Notes under the pieces: model-generated
What the model saw: the letters and a program-made list of their open reading frames with translations, nothing else
Told to the model about the DNA's origin: nothing
Databases searched by the model: none
Part shown: in pieces, positions 25,901-37,319 of the stretch
Numbering within the stretch: the stretch's first letter is position 1
Layout of the letters: each line of letters begins with the position of its first letter
Assembly (NCBI RefSeq): GCF_021018895.1
Contig: NC_079376.1
Location: 9,927,001-9,991,000 of the forward strand
Source of the DNA: Seriola aureovittata
Lineage: Eukaryota; Chordata; Actinopteri; Carangiformes; Carangidae
Length of the DNA: 64,000 nucleotides
Reading direction: 5' to 3'
Position numbers and translations under genes: made by a program

Positions 25901-28900
25901 CCTATCAGTAACCACTACAGGTTCTATGTCCAGGGCCTTGAAGTGTTAACCTGATAGCAGCGCTACTTGATAGATTGGCCTGTTCAAGAGGGATGACAGT
26001 GGTAGCATGTGTGATTGACGCCAGGGTAATGGCCATTACTCACTTTCTGTTGGTTGTTAGTTCTCTCCCACCTGCCCCCTTTCTACCTCCCTTTTCTGTT
26101 CAAATGGAGTGGATATCAGACGAGTGCTAAAACTACAGGTCACAAGCGCAAACGCTGCCAAGGTACTGTGAAATACCAAGTTTCTGTTCTTTGTTTTGTT
26201 TTGTTTTTGATTTTACTGCTGTATTAGATTCGCTAGCTTGTACCCTCTCTCCTTGTAGAACCTAGGTCTCTGTGGAGCTAGAGTTTCCTTTTGTTTGTGG
26301 TTCAGACCTTTGAGATCTAATACTTAGAGCTAGAGCTAGGCTCAGTTAGAAATGGATGTGTTAAAATGGATTAAGGCTGCTCTCCCAGTTCTTTATTGCA
26401 GCCTTAACTGGGCCTAGTTGCTAGAATGTCTCCCTTTGTGCTGTGACTCTGGATTTGGTTCTACTGCTATAGCTGTTGCTGCTTTTTGAGGAAACCTGTC
26501 TCTCATCTCCTTGCTGGGATAGTGATTAGACAATACGGTTCAGTCAACTACAAGGGCAAGACCCTTCAAACCAGTGGATCTGGAATGAATAAGCTGGTCC
26601 TCAAAAAAGCCACCCCTCTTTACCCCTGTTTATCTCTCCAACCCTGTCTCTCACTTTCTCCCTCATTCCTTTCTCTCTCTTATCCCTTCTGGCAGTATGA
26701 CCGTCATTAATGAACCACCATCACTAGCTCCCGCGCTAAGGGCAATGAACAAAGCACTCTGTTGAGAGCCAAGCACAAGTGATGAACTGAACAGAGGAGC
26801 CATTGTAGTTATTTACTATGGCCCCCAAACACGTTGTGTAGAGTCGGCCTCTTAGAGGTCCATCACCGCCCTAGTTCTGGGTGCATTGACCCTCATCAAA
26901 AATGCTGAACAGCGAGGTCTTGGGGTCTGTGTCCTTATCTCATAGTAAGTCCAAGCAGCCATTGACCTAAAGCCTAGTGTCCAAAGTAGACCTCAACAGA
27001 GACCTGTATTTCCCTGTATAACACACCACCTGTATTGAGAGTATTACAGTATTGTAACTAGTACACATTATACTAACATTACATTAACATTGCACTAGTA
27101 TTCTGTCTTGTCCTTCCCTACAAGAGGTGGGAAAACCCTATGAAGGGAATGTAGCTTATACATTGACATGTCATCGAACGCCATAGCCAAGAAAAAGTTG
27201 TAACTGCTATCTTTCCTTAGAAAACAATTGTCACAGCCCCAGACTAATGTCATAGCACCTCGTATTCGTGATTGATTTGAGGAGACCTACATTTTCATCT
27301 CTTTCACCCCTCCTTTCTCTGCTCTGTGCATCCCAAACTCTCTCACCCACATTTTCCCTGTTTCTCTTCTACTTCAACATCTTGCTCAGCCCCTTCCCAC
27401 TCTTAATCACATTCTTTGCCTCTCATCCCTTAATGGTTAACCCTCTCTCTCACCACATGTCTGTCAGTAGTTCTCCATGGCCACTAGAGAACTAGCTCAG
27501 TAAACTCTTTAACCTTTCTTGGTTGACTGCCAGCTCCTCCCGTACACTTTGATCCCCTCCTCCTGCCCCTTCCTCTGACAATGCATTGCTCTTCATTGTA
27601 AAACAGGAAGTATCCTTGTACAAACCCCTAACCATCACTCTACCTCACTGGCTACATTTTACCTTTTAAGTCGCATCAGACTAACATTTGATATTAATAA
27701 AGCCAGCTAACTGGAGAAGTTGTACTTGGTCGCTGAGACCTCCTGTCTTACAGTGGACATGGCTACCAATAAAGCCCAACAGTCTGAAGTGGCCTTCCTT
27801 GTGCAGTAGTTGTACGTCTCATCTCACACAGCAGCTTACTTTTCTTCTGTGTTTTCACCTGTGAGTGCATGAGATAGATGAGAACAGGAGGCCACTTTAA
27901 ACTGTGTGATTATAGGTTAAGCATATGCTTCCTTTACTACTGAGTGGTTTCATTGAGGATCTACAGGGATAAATGATGTGAGAGAAGAAACTATGTATGC
28001 TATCGAATCTCTCACCACAGGTTTCTAAGAACACAAGCTTTATTATTTTAACAGGGAAAACAATGTTATTCCATTTGTTATTCCAAATTTGATTAGTGCC
28101 CTTTAGTCCAACACTTCTGTTCCTTGTCTTCTTCCAGACCCTGTTTGTCCTTCTCCTTTTAGAGGCAGTCATTCATTTTCACACTGGTTGTACTCAGAGT
28201 GAGCAGGTCTCAGTTAAGGTGCAATAATTGCTTGGCCTTGCATTACCAACAAGTCATGCTTGTCCAATGAAGAAATTAGCTTGCCAGGCTACAGAAGCCT
28301 AGTTTAACCCCACCATGTCACACAGAAAATACATGGGCTCTGTTCATATGGAGTATCGCTTCTTTTATTAATTTACATGTATATAGGAATTTCTTGTAAA
28401 TGTCCAAATGCAAAACGATGAAAGAAAAAACAAACAAACTCATGCACAGGTCTGACACATGACACAAGGGATTTCCTGGTCATTTTCCCACAGTGTGTAC
28501 AAAATTCTCAGGCTGTCAGTGTTGTTCTGGAAACAACATTGTAATACAGTAAAAACATGTTTCTGCTACACTTGTACCTATTAATTTTCAATGTTTGTGG
28601 GCAATATTGTTTCAAGCTTGCAAAAGAGTCGTCTGGAACATAATGTTTCTCCGAGTGCAGTACCCCATTCTGAAGGGTTTTAATCCTCAGATTGGTTCAG
28701 AACAGCACAAAGAGTCATGACTGTGCACTGGGCCAATGCCAGAGTGTTCCACTAGTCTCATTCAGATGAACTTGACTGCACAGGACATCGAAAGGACATG
28801 CTGCAGGGACATAAATAAAGCTCTCAAGTCAACCAGTCTCATTTATCGCTCTTATCTTCTGTAGTAAATGGTGCCACCCCTCTAGTCATACCTCTGCTCT

Positions 28901-31900
28901 TGCTTGCTCTAGTCACTGCATTTGCACCTGGACAACCTGCAGAAAAACTTAACCTGGAGTGAAAATGAATTTACATGTTACTTTACAAGTACACAAATAT
29001 ATCTCCAGTCAACACAGAATGATGATGCACAAGCAGGACGGACAAGCAAGAGCTGAAATATGCAATCATGGTGTGTGATAGTTTGATGTGTTTTTCTTTC
29101 CACCTGCAGATCAATGCTCCAGACTGCATTTGATTGAGCTGTTCGAATAGATTGATCCTAGACCTTTGCTTTTTTTTCTACTGCATTTAAGATGATTGTA
29201 ACTTGGTGTAATTCTTATGGTGTCTTCAATCTCTCTCCCTCTGTACTCTCCCTAAAATTTGTAACCACAAAATGTTGTATTGGTGAACCTTTTTCCTTCA
29301 CCCGTTTCTCCTCTTTGCCCAATTTCCCAAATCATCTGCCAATGCCGTCCTCTTTTTTTTCCTCCTTCCATTCATTCGCTCACTCCTCTCTCACTGCCCC
29401 CTCCTACAGCCATCCACAGTTTGAAGCTGAGTCGGACCCATGTGGATTGGCACAGCGTGGATGAGGTCTACCTCTACAGTGATGCCACCACTTCCAAAAT
29501 TGCACGCACCGTCACTCAGAAACTGGGCTTCTCCAAAGGTTTGTAATTATCCACTGTCATCATCTCTCCAGACAGTAAGGTGGACAAACAGTTTCCTAAT
29601 CATACTGCAGATTTGTGTGTTTTTTGTCATTTTTGTCAACATGAAGTAGGTTGAAATTTTCTGTTAGAATTAAATCGATAGTCAATAAACTGTAGTAAGT
29701 ATTTTTTTTTTTTTCATGATTACATGACATGTTTTTAGCCATGCTAACAACAGGACTCTAGCGATGCCAGGATTGTTTGGTTGCTCCACCTCTTTGGTCC
29801 AGATCAGGAAAATTTCAATTACTATTGCATTGATCGCCATAAGATTTTGTACAGACATTCATGGTTCCCAGACATTGTATCCTAATGACTTTAATCACCC
29901 TCTAATTTTCCCTCTAGCATCAGCATCGGGTTAACATTAGCATTTAGCTCAAAGCACCACTGTACAATGGGGCCTTACAGAACTACTAGCATGGCTTCAC
30001 ACTCTCAAATAAAAACCGTTCGTATCACCTTTGCTAAAACTCTGGTTATAAATTGTGTGAAACGAAACATTTTGTCAAAAAACGTAATTGCTTCATTTTC
30101 ACTAGGTCAACACCGTTACCAAATTTTCTGTCCATTTAATGCACAAATGACATCCATATTACTGCATGTGCTGTGCACAATCATTTGCTAGTATTAACAG
30201 CCATTTGTTGTAACAGTTATTTAAACATGGCTGGGTACAGATCAGTCTCTTAAATGGATTAGCCCAGAAAATCACACAGCGTCCATCTGTTATTTTCAGA
30301 TGCTAGGTTTGGTCAAATGGCTAGAGTAGCTGAGAAGATGGCAACTGCAGTTTAACCCAGTGTCTGATGTTTGATCTGTATGGGTGACTCTAATCTGGTC
30401 TAAGAGTCTCCCAGCTCCATGGTACATTTTCATCTCCTGCTCTCAGATTATAAGAGGAGGAGCTGACACTGGTTATCTCAGTCTCCCCTGACACAAATGC
30501 ATAGCAAAAGGAAATCTCCTTAGTGCTGTCCAGACAGCAGCAAATTCCATTGGCTCGTATCACCTTGCTGCACAGCACATGACTGGACTAGACTATAGAT
30601 TCTAAATAAGGACACACGCTCAGCCCTCTGGGCACATTACAAGGGCCACAGTCACAGCAGGACTCCGTGTCTAACCTGCTGTCCTGTTTGGACCCAGAAC
30701 AGCACGTTACTTAAACACCACACCATCTCTTATATATTTATAGCCCTCTAGTGAACAGATTGGAAATGTGTTTATTCAGCAAATGCTGGACAGAAAAATA
30801 CTGTAAAAATGTAAATTTGAAGGAAATGTAAATGTACTGTACATGAATGACAAGTAAACATCTGATTGCAATAATGATCCAGCCCTGTCCTCTCTCCTCT
30901 TCCAGCCTCCAGTAGTGGTACACGGCTCCATCGGGGTTATGTTGAGGAGGCCTCACCTGAGGACAGACCCCCTCAGACTACACACGTTGTCTTTGTGGTC
31001 CACGGGATTGGACAAAAGATGGACCAGGGACGCATTATTAAAAACACTGGAATGTGAGTTGCAGTATTTAATGAGATGATTTATTTGAGGATTTGCGTTT
31101 TTCCTTTTTGTCAGTGAGACCTCAAAATTTTCACCTTTATTCCATTGGAATCTGTCAGGATTAAAAAAGCACAACCTCCACCTTTTTACCCTTTTTATTT
31201 GCATACATCTACACCCAATCTAAGTTAATTCAAGTACATGATGAGAAGAAATCTCTCTGGGATGATGTGATGCTTGAATTGCTTTGAAGTTTGTTTGCTC
31301 TGTGTTTTGTTTCTCTTCTTTTTCAGACACTATCTGTCTGTCATACTTCTCTGTCTGTCATTTTGTTTTTCCTGTGGCTTTCATGAGAATGGCTGACTTC
31401 TTCCCCCTTTTTAGTTTGTTTCTCTCTTTCACAACACAAGCTATAGATTGTGTTATTTTCTGTGTGGTCAGTTACCTGGCCTCGTGACTAAGCTTGTACA
31501 GAACATGATGAACTAATGAGGGGTTTCAGATATCCTGTCGGGCAGGTTCTTATGATTCCAGACAACTTCTTTGTCCTGAAACTTTGCCAACTATGTAACC
31601 AGTGCATGTATTAATTTATTACTTATGCACTACTCATTGCATATTAATTTTTACACAATGCTGAATATAATAAATATAAGTAGCATATTACTCTATTAAC
31701 TAAATTGGGGATGTTGCTCGGTTTTTCCCTCTGCTTTGTTAATCTAAAGCCATAGTTACAGCAATTGAAGGTATTTCAAGCATTTCTCTTGATAACACTG
31801 CACCTGCAGCCTTTGTGTTTTGATCTCCTCCCTTCCTCTTTGTTCTCACTCTCTTTATCCTGTCCTGCTGTTCTCTTACTTTTTCTTTGTATTGTTGAAG

Positions 31901-34900
31901 TGCCTTGCCTGGCCAACAAAGCACTACACACTAAAAGTTGAGGGGAAATGCACTGCAACACAAGCAAATACAGAAACAGTGCAATGTGCATGCAATGCAA
32001 CAAACTTAGCTGCAACATTTCAAAAATTCTGCAGGAAACATAAAGGGTAGACACATGCTAATACTGGGTAAAAGTCTGGATGAAAAATCTATATCCAGTC
32101 AGCTCAGGCCCATGCTATCCCTGTGTTAAAACTTAGATAAATAAACTAACCAGTTACACCAACATCATCAATCCATCTCTCAAGCCTGTATTTCCAGCTG
32201 TGCTCTGAGCAGCACAAACAAAATCCTATTTACTTCTATTTTATTTGAGTGGTGGCTCAACTTTCAGAGATCTCCGTGAGAGAATCGCTGTGGTTTGATA
32301 CTGCTAGCCAATCCTGTTATCAGCTTGCTGAGCTTTTGTCTTTTCAAAGGTTTCATGTTTTAATGAGGAACATCGACAATAGTAGATATTCGTGTAGAGT
32401 TCACAAAGCTCGAGGAAACTACAATGACAGCTGTATTGGCCTTTATCCATGGCCCTTACTGTAAGCTGTAGTACAGAATGTGCGGACCAGTGCCATGTGT
32501 GTCTCTGTGTCACAAAGTCAACGTCTGGCCACTGCTCACGGCTTAGGCCAGCTAAGCAGGTAAAGTAGACCAAGTCCAGCTGCAGAGCACTTTAAGCCTC
32601 ACTCCCAGCTCCTTGTGGATTACAGTATACACGTTTTCCTCTGCCAAGAGGAAAGATCAGCTTGGCATGTGTAGTCAGTTCCTTGTTTTTTTGTTTTTTT
32701 TTCAATATCAGTTTTGTTCCTCTCAAAGTTTCAGTGATAGAGGATATAGTGGGGGTTTGGGGGTATTATTACGCTCTATAAAAATCAGGGACTGTCTCTC
32801 TAAAATGTTTTTAGCTAAACCTAGAATGTCACTGCCCAAATTAATGCCAACCTAAAAGCTAGGCAGTCCTTGTGGGTGCAGCACAGAGAGCTTTGCAATG
32901 CAGCGCTCAAACCTCTGAGCATTTAAGTTCCGCTGCAGATACACTAGATAGTCCTGTCAAAACTTGCATTAGGTTCATTTGGAGACTGTTCATCTAAAAG
33001 CTTCTCTCAGCCTCCATTTACCCATGTCAACACCCTACCTCACCCTCTCTCTCTCTTTGTGTATTTAGTGTTTCCTGCATGCTAATGCTGCCCCATATAC
33101 AACTAGCAGCAGTGCAGCCATTGGGTATGTGTGTGTGCTGCATGAGGGAAGCTGCTGCATCAGTGAGCAGTAAAATGGACATAATTTTTCTCTTCCTGAC
33201 AGTAATTAAAGTCTGTGAAGGAACGAGTGCAAACACAGACTCTCTAGTCAGTCTGTAGCAAGGGCGGATAAACATAGAGGCTGTTAGTCATCCACTCACA
33301 ACCTGTCATTATAATACACTGCTGCCCAAACAATGTGACGATGACGTTGTTTCTAAATCACTTTCTTTTATTGCATTTTGTATCTGAATGTTTTTGGCAT
33401 ATAGGCTAACATATATCCAAATACACACTGAAGTCATAAAATATTTAATGTTGTCATAATCTGCTCTATGATCTTTATTGTCATGTGGCTGTTCAGGCTG
33501 AGGGAGGGCGTCAGGAAGATGGAGGAGAAACACTTCTCGGAGAACAATGAGGAGCATGTGGAGTTCCTGCCTGTTGAGTGGCGCTCCAAACTCGCACTGG
33601 ATGGAGGTTAGCATGTTTTTTTTAGAGTGAGCATGCATCTGACTGTGTTTGGTTTGTGCTTCAAGTGTGTTATGCTGTTCTCATGTGTCTTTCCTGTCGT
33701 AATGAGGGCAGCTAATGAAGCAGAGCTGCTGTCATACACTAATATACTGTTGATACCGCTAGCTAAGTTAATCAAAAGTGAAAAGTTTGAGAAAAGTTGA
33801 CTATAATATCAATATAGGTACTATCCTATAGCACTAAATTTCTTGAATATATTTTGAACTGTGATATTGGTTGTATCTTTCTGTAGATACAGTAGACTCA
33901 ATCACACCAGACAAAGTGAGAGGACTGAGAGATCTCCTCAACAGCAGTGCTATGGACATCATGTACTACAACAGCCCCCTATACAGGGATGAGGTGAGAG
34001 TCACGCACTTTCAGAAACTCTCAGACATCACTGTTGCACACCAATCTTCCGTTAAACTTCTCCACTTCCTGTCCCTCCAGATCACCAAGGGCCTAACACA
34101 GGAGCTAAACAGACTGTACACACTTTTCTGCTCCCGCAATCCTGAGTTTGAGGAGAGGGGAGGGAAAGTTTCCGTCGTGTCTCACTCCCTCGGCTGTGTC
34201 ATCACCTACGACATCATGACAGGGTGGGATCCTGTGCGCTTCTGCCTGCAGGAGCATCACGCTGTGGAAGAGGAGCTGGACCTGCGCTGGATGTCCTATG
34301 AGGAGAGGCATGTTTTGGACCAGCTACGGCTCACAAGGAATAGGTAGGTCTTGCTTGTGTAGATCTCAGGGACTGTGTTTATACCTGCATGTCCTAAAGG
34401 ATTTGCTAGAGGTATTTAGAGAAAGCCTAAGAAATAGTTTCCCACAAAAATCTCAGAGAGGCCTTATATATAAATTTGATAATATAGATTAATTTAGTAG
34501 CAGAATACCACACAGTGAACTAACTGGATGTTTAAACTGGGCTTAATCATCTCAGCTTTCTAATTTACCTTCAGCTCTCTTGAGAAGAGCAAACAGTCCA
34601 TGCTGTTCACGTTTTCCTCTCATGCGAATTCAACATTAAACCGAGCATTTGTCTGTTTTTTCTGGCACACATGATACAGCGTGTGCTCCTCACATGCTCC
34701 ATTGTAAGATCGTCAGGTGGCAAGCTGTGTTTCCTGTTTGCTTTTGTCAGACAGCAGAGTATTGTGATGCCTCATGATCAAATGGAAGGGAAGAGACTTT
34801 AATATGCTTCCTTCCTCTGTAATACCCTGTGTGTGCAATATTATTTGGTGTGTGCATCATTACCGTAGAGCAACAAGAAGCCACTGGAGTGGTTGAAAAC

Positions 34901-34932
34901 TGTGTGTGTGTGTGCGTGCGTGTGTGCGTGCG

Positions 34933-34965
<33 letters not shown>

Positions 34966-37319
34966 TCGTGTGTGTGTGGATAACTGCAGGTGAAAGTAGT
35001 GCATACAAGGGGTTAATATTACAATTCATTGTCGACCTATGATTTCAGTTTTTAGATCAAGTTTTTAATTTCTTTTTACAGTTTATGGGCACTGTGTTTT
35101 TTTGTTTTTAACAGGTTGCAAGAGCTGGAAAATCAGCTCCTCACACTGGAGGCCTCTAAACCAACAGCACCCCCAGCCCTCAAATTTAAGGTAAGATGCT
35201 CAGTTACGTAAACTTACTGTAAGTGTACTTTTACAATATGACATCACTCTAAAATGATAAATGATGGAGATTTCAGTGCTTTTCTTACAAGGTTACATTA
35301 AGACTAAATAACTCAGATCAATGACACTTCCTCATGTGAATATTTATCATAGCAATGTAATTATTTGGTGGTGTATGTTGTTTTTCTTTTGTCCATTATT
35401 ATAGCAAAACTAGATAGAAAAGATAAAATTTCTGAGCTATCACTATTTTCACTTTTTGTCTGACAGGTGGAGAACTTTTTCTGCATGGGTTCGCCTCTGG
35501 CAGTGTTCTTGGCCCTGAGAGGCATCCGCCCTGGTACCAGCTGCCACCAGGACCACATCCTTCCCACCTCCATCTGCAGCAGGCTCTTCAATGTCTTCCA
35601 TCCCACAGACCCTGTGGTCAGTCCCCCCTTTTCCCTAGTGTTTACCCTCACAAATTTATCAGAAGGAATTTGCTCTTCTCACTGGACTTCATTCATCACT
35701 GTGCTCTCCTAATACTAATTATAATAATACTAATAATTTTAACCTAATATGAAAATAGTTAAGTAAATACTGAAGTTTCATTGCTCTCTGCAGGCCTACA
35801 GACTGGAGCCCCTCATCCTCAAACATTACAGCAATATCGCACCTGTTCAGATACACTGGTAACAGCTTGCATCTTACAACTTATAACACTTGATGTTATA
35901 CCTTGCACACACAAAGAATGTTTTTAAAGTATGAAAGCTCTGAATGGTTGGGTTTTGTTTTCTTTATCAGGTGTAGCGCCACCAACCCCACACCCTACAA
36001 TGAGATCCGGCCAACCTTCCTCAACCCAGTCAAAGACCCAACATCTGACACTGAGAGCATTCCCAGCCCGAGCACTTCTCCTGTCCTCCCCCGCAGGCAC
36101 TATGGAGAATCCATCACTAGTCTGGGCAAGGCCAGCATACTGGGTATGACACCACCATCACTTTTCAAACTGTTCCAAACTTGCCTATAATGGTTTACAT
36201 GACTGGAACAGTTTAAAGTCTTAGAAAGATTTTAAAGCTACCTCATGGTGAAGAATACAGTACCAAATGGTATTAAGGACTCTTTAACTGTTTTCTGTAT
36301 ATGATTGCTGTGGATATGATTATTACAGGTATTACATACCAGTCCAGAAGAGTTTGAATTGTTAAATAAAACCAGATGTTCGTAAAGTTTGTAAGATATT
36401 TAACTGCTTACAATTGTGTGAGAATAGACTACTTTAGTGAAGTGTCTGGGATGGAGAAGAAAGGTGAAAATGTTTTCTTTTAAGACTGGCATAGGGGATT
36501 AATTAGAGCTCTGTGGATAGTCCTTATGTAAAATCCACTCTCCCTGTGAGAATATTTGAAGTATGTGAAATGCTCAATTTGTCTCCAGCACTATATCAAC
36601 AGTGCCATCATGTGGAGAGATGGAGAATGGGCTCACACACATTGCTTCCCCTATACTTTGAAATAAAGCAAATGAAAGAAGAATAAAAACAGAAAGACAA
36701 ATTATTACTACCATATTTTTGTTTTGCTCTCAGTCACATTCCACCCAGCATGTCTTTTTTCTTTCTATGTCCTCTCCACACTGCCTCAATGTAGGAGCGG
36801 CAAGCATAGGGAAAGGTATCGGAGGCATCCTCTTCTCGCGTTTCTCCCGCTCCAACAGCCAGCCTTCAGTGTCTTTAGGACTCGATGGAGGGGCAAACAC
36901 TGAAGAAGAGGAGCAGAAGCGGGCAGAAAGCCAGTCAGCATATGGCCTCTCCACCATGACACGGCCCACCTCACCCATTACTGACACAACATGTAAGTTC
37001 ACTTACCTGTACACACTAAACCATTATAGAAAAAGTCTCTTTACAGAAGTTAGAACTTAATTTTTACATGTAAAATGTCTTGGGAGGATCTTAGTCATTA
37101 GCTCACATGTATATTTCCTGTTTCTGTCCTACAGTGGAACTGGAGCGGCGCATCGACTTTGAGCTGCGAGAAGGTCTGGTGGAGAGTCGCTATTGGTCAG
37201 CAGTTACCTCACACACAGGCTACTGGTGCTCACATGATATAGCACTCTTCTTGTTGACCTTCATATACAAGCAGAAGACACCCTCTGACCCAGCAGAGGA
37301 TACTCCAGAGCCAGATTGA
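19197..37319 (+). CDS. ddhd1: DDHD1, phosphatidic-acid-preferring phospholipase A1 (complete gene, 13 coding exons)
   Basis: Intracellular phospholipase A1 that hydrolyses the sn-1 acyl chain, preferring phosphatidic acid; human DDHD1 is the SPG28 spastic paraplegia gene. Coding exons: 19197-19992, 21514-21690, 29410-29538, 30906-31053, 33497-33606, 33887-33993, 34081-34343, 35115-35190, 35467-35616, 35794-35858, 35971-36143, 36795-36992, 37135-37319. All junctions are GT-AG and the joined frame is open: 2577 nt, 858 residues, close to the roughly 870-900 of human isoforms. Visible motifs are an N-terminal WWE-like patch (WFYKEDKKTWKPF, residues 145-157), HGIG at 400-403 (probable oxyanion-hole region), the serine lipase motif SHSLG at 523-527 (nucleophile Ser525), and the DDHD domain from about residue 600 to the C-terminus. 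Candidates for the residues that name the domain are Asp650, Asp805, His824 and Asp832. There is no SAM domain, which separates it from DDHD2. The ATG has G at -3 and an in-frame TGA 24 nt upstream. Identification is by recalled similarity to vertebrate DDHD1, not a search. Confidence 0.96.
19993..21513 (+). other. ddhd1: ddhd1 intron 1
   Basis: 1521 bp, GTGAGT...TTGCAG. AT-rich, with no coding sequence recognised. It contains a perfect 22-bp palindrome at 20360-20381. Confidence 0.85.
20360..20381. repeat. perfect 22-bp palindrome
   Basis: The half-site GGGCTAAGTAA is followed directly by its exact reverse complement with no spacer, in ddhd1 intron 1. The centre AAGTAATTACTT contains the homeodomain core TAATTA. 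Confidence 0.95.
21514..21690 (+). CDS. ddhd1: ddhd1 coding exon 2 (residues 266-324)
   Basis: Acceptor TTTTTCTTGCAG, donor GTGAGA, phase 1 at both ends, 177 nt. It encodes the conserved MRGQWFIDGTWLPLEEEE segment followed by an acidic stretch. Skipping it would keep the frame. Confidence 0.94.
21691..29409 (+). other. ddhd1: ddhd1 intron 2
   Basis: 7719 bp, GTGAGA...TACAG. It holds a GT-rich microsatellite near 22210-22280 and long AT-rich tracts. Exons 2 and 3 encode contiguous family sequence, so no coding exon is missing inside. Segments near 25800-26060 and 26700-26890 look less AT-rich and more complex than their flanks, but I cannot assign them. Confidence 0.85.
29410..29538 (+). CDS. 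ddhd1: ddhd1 coding exon 3 (residues 325-367)
   Basis: Acceptor CTCCTACAG, donor GTTTGT, 129 nt, phase 1-1. It encodes the almost invariant HVDWHSVDEVYLYSDATTSK and KLGFSK stretches of DDHD1. The preceding intron is the longest of the gene (7719 bp). Confidence 0.94.
29539..30905 (+). other. ddhd1: ddhd1 intron 3
   Basis: 1367 bp, GTTTGT...TTCCAG. It contains a dispersed repeat remnant (about 29736-30015); the rest is unassigned. Confidence 0.85.
29736..30015. repeat. dispersed teleost repeat remnant
   Basis: AACATTAGCATTTAGCTCAA, AGCACCACTGTAC and CTAGCATGGCT near 29932-29996 match a repeat frequently seen in acanthomorph fish genomes. The preceding block (CACCTCTTTGGTCCAGATC and following) is probably part of the same copy. 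Class not assigned. Confidence 0.5.
30906..31053 (+). CDS. ddhd1: ddhd1 coding exon 4 (residues 368-416)
   Basis: Acceptor CTCTTCCAG, donor GTGAGT, 148 nt. It encodes TRLHRGYVEEA and then the hydrophobic strand VVFVVHGIG. HGIG (400-403) is the expected oxyanion-hole side of the alpha/beta-hydrolase core. It ends two bases into codon 417. Confidence 0.94.
31054..33496 (+). other. ddhd1: ddhd1 intron 4
   Basis: 2443 bp, GTGAGT...TTCAG. T- and CT-rich stretches (31290-31450) and AT-rich sequence; nothing further recognised. Confidence 0.85.
33497..33606 (+). CDS. ddhd1: ddhd1 coding exon 5 (residues 417-453)
   Basis: Acceptor GGCTGTTCAG, donor GTTAGC, 110 nt. It encodes an amphipathic charged helix (LREGVRKMEEKH) and the conserved HVEFLPVEWRSKL segment of the lipase core. 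Confidence 0.93.
33887..33993 (+). CDS. ddhd1: ddhd1 coding exon 6 (residues 454-489)
   Basis: Acceptor CTTTCTGTAG, donor GTGAGA, 107 nt, ending exactly on a codon boundary. It encodes DTVDSITPDKVRGLRDLLNS and MDIMYYNSPLYRDE, both highly conserved. The 87-bp intron that follows is stop-free and in frame (see findings). Confidence 0.93.
34081..34343 (+). CDS. ddhd1: ddhd1 coding exon 7 with catalytic serine (residues 490-576)
   Basis: Acceptor CCCTCCAG, donor GTAGGT, 263 nt. It carries the serine lipase motif SHSLG (523-527) within the strand-turn-helix KVSVVSHSLGCVITYDIMTG, the catalytic elbow. The helix that follows (VEEELDLRWMSYEERHVLDQ) matches the family. Confidence 0.95.
34344..35114 (+). 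other. ddhd1: ddhd1 intron 7 with GT microsatellite
   Basis: 771 bp, GTAGGT...AACAG. It contains an imperfect (TG)n/(CG-TG) array at about 34902-34977 with interspersed GCGTGC steps, a pattern compatible with Z-DNA formation. Confidence 0.8.
34902..34977. repeat. imperfect (TG)n/GCGTGC microsatellite
   Basis: Alternating purine-pyrimidine tract in ddhd1 intron 7 with GCGTGCGTGTGTGC interruptions. Confidence 0.95.
35115..35190 (+). CDS. ddhd1: ddhd1 coding exon 8 (residues 577-602)
   Basis: Acceptor TTTTTAACAG, donor GTAAGA, 76 nt. A short linker: RLQELENQLLTLEASK, then a Pro/Ala-rich stretch and ALKFK. It joins the lipase core to the DDHD domain. Confidence 0.9.
35467..35616 (+). CDS. ddhd1: ddhd1 coding exon 9, start of DDHD domain (residues 603-652)
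   Basis: Acceptor TGTCTGACAG, donor GTCAGT, 150 nt, codon boundaries at both ends. It encodes VENFFCMGSPLAVFLALRG and IFHPTDP-type sequence (here VFHPTDPV). Asp650 is probably the first of the four residues naming the DDHD domain. Confidence 0.94.
35794..35858 (+). CDS. ddhd1: ddhd1 coding exon 10 (residues 653-673)
   Basis: Acceptor CTCTCTGCAG, donor GTAACA, 65 nt. It encodes AYRLEPLILKHYSNIAPVQIH, strongly conserved in DDHD1. Confidence 0.92.
35971..36143 (+). CDS. ddhd1: ddhd1 coding exon 11 (residues 674-731)
   Basis: Acceptor TCTTTATCAG, donor GTATGA, 173 nt. It encodes a Pro/Ser/Thr-rich linker (PSPSTSPVLPRRHYGES) and ITSLGKASILG, which matches the family. Confidence 0.92.
36144..36794 (+). 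other. ddhd1: ddhd1 intron 11
   Basis: 651 bp, GTATGA...TGTAG, AT-rich, nothing recognised inside. The remaining short introns are 33607-33886, 33994-34080, 35191-35466, 35617-35793, 35859-35970 and 36993-37134. Confidence 0.8.
36795..36992 (+). CDS. ddhd1: ddhd1 coding exon 12 (residues 732-797)
   Basis: Acceptor CTCAATGTAG, donor GTAAGT, 198 nt (a multiple of three, phase 1-1, so skippable in frame). It encodes AASIGKGIGGILFSRFSRSN and then an acidic, poorly conserved loop (TEEEEQKRAES). Confidence 0.92.
37135..37319 (+). CDS. ddhd1: ddhd1 terminal coding exon 13 (residues 798-858, stop TGA)
   Basis: Acceptor CTGTCCTACAG; ends at TGA 37317-37319. It encodes RRIDFELREGLVESRYWSAV and the TSHTGYW...HDIALFLLTF segment that closes the DDHD domain. 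Asp805, His824 and Asp832 are candidates for the remaining D-H-D residues. The tail is a short acidic Pro-rich end. Confidence 0.95.

Noticed and set aside
29736..30191. ORF at 29967-30191 as a ddhd1 alternative exon
   Set aside because: It overlaps a dispersed teleost repeat, and family proteins read directly from exon 3 to exon 4.
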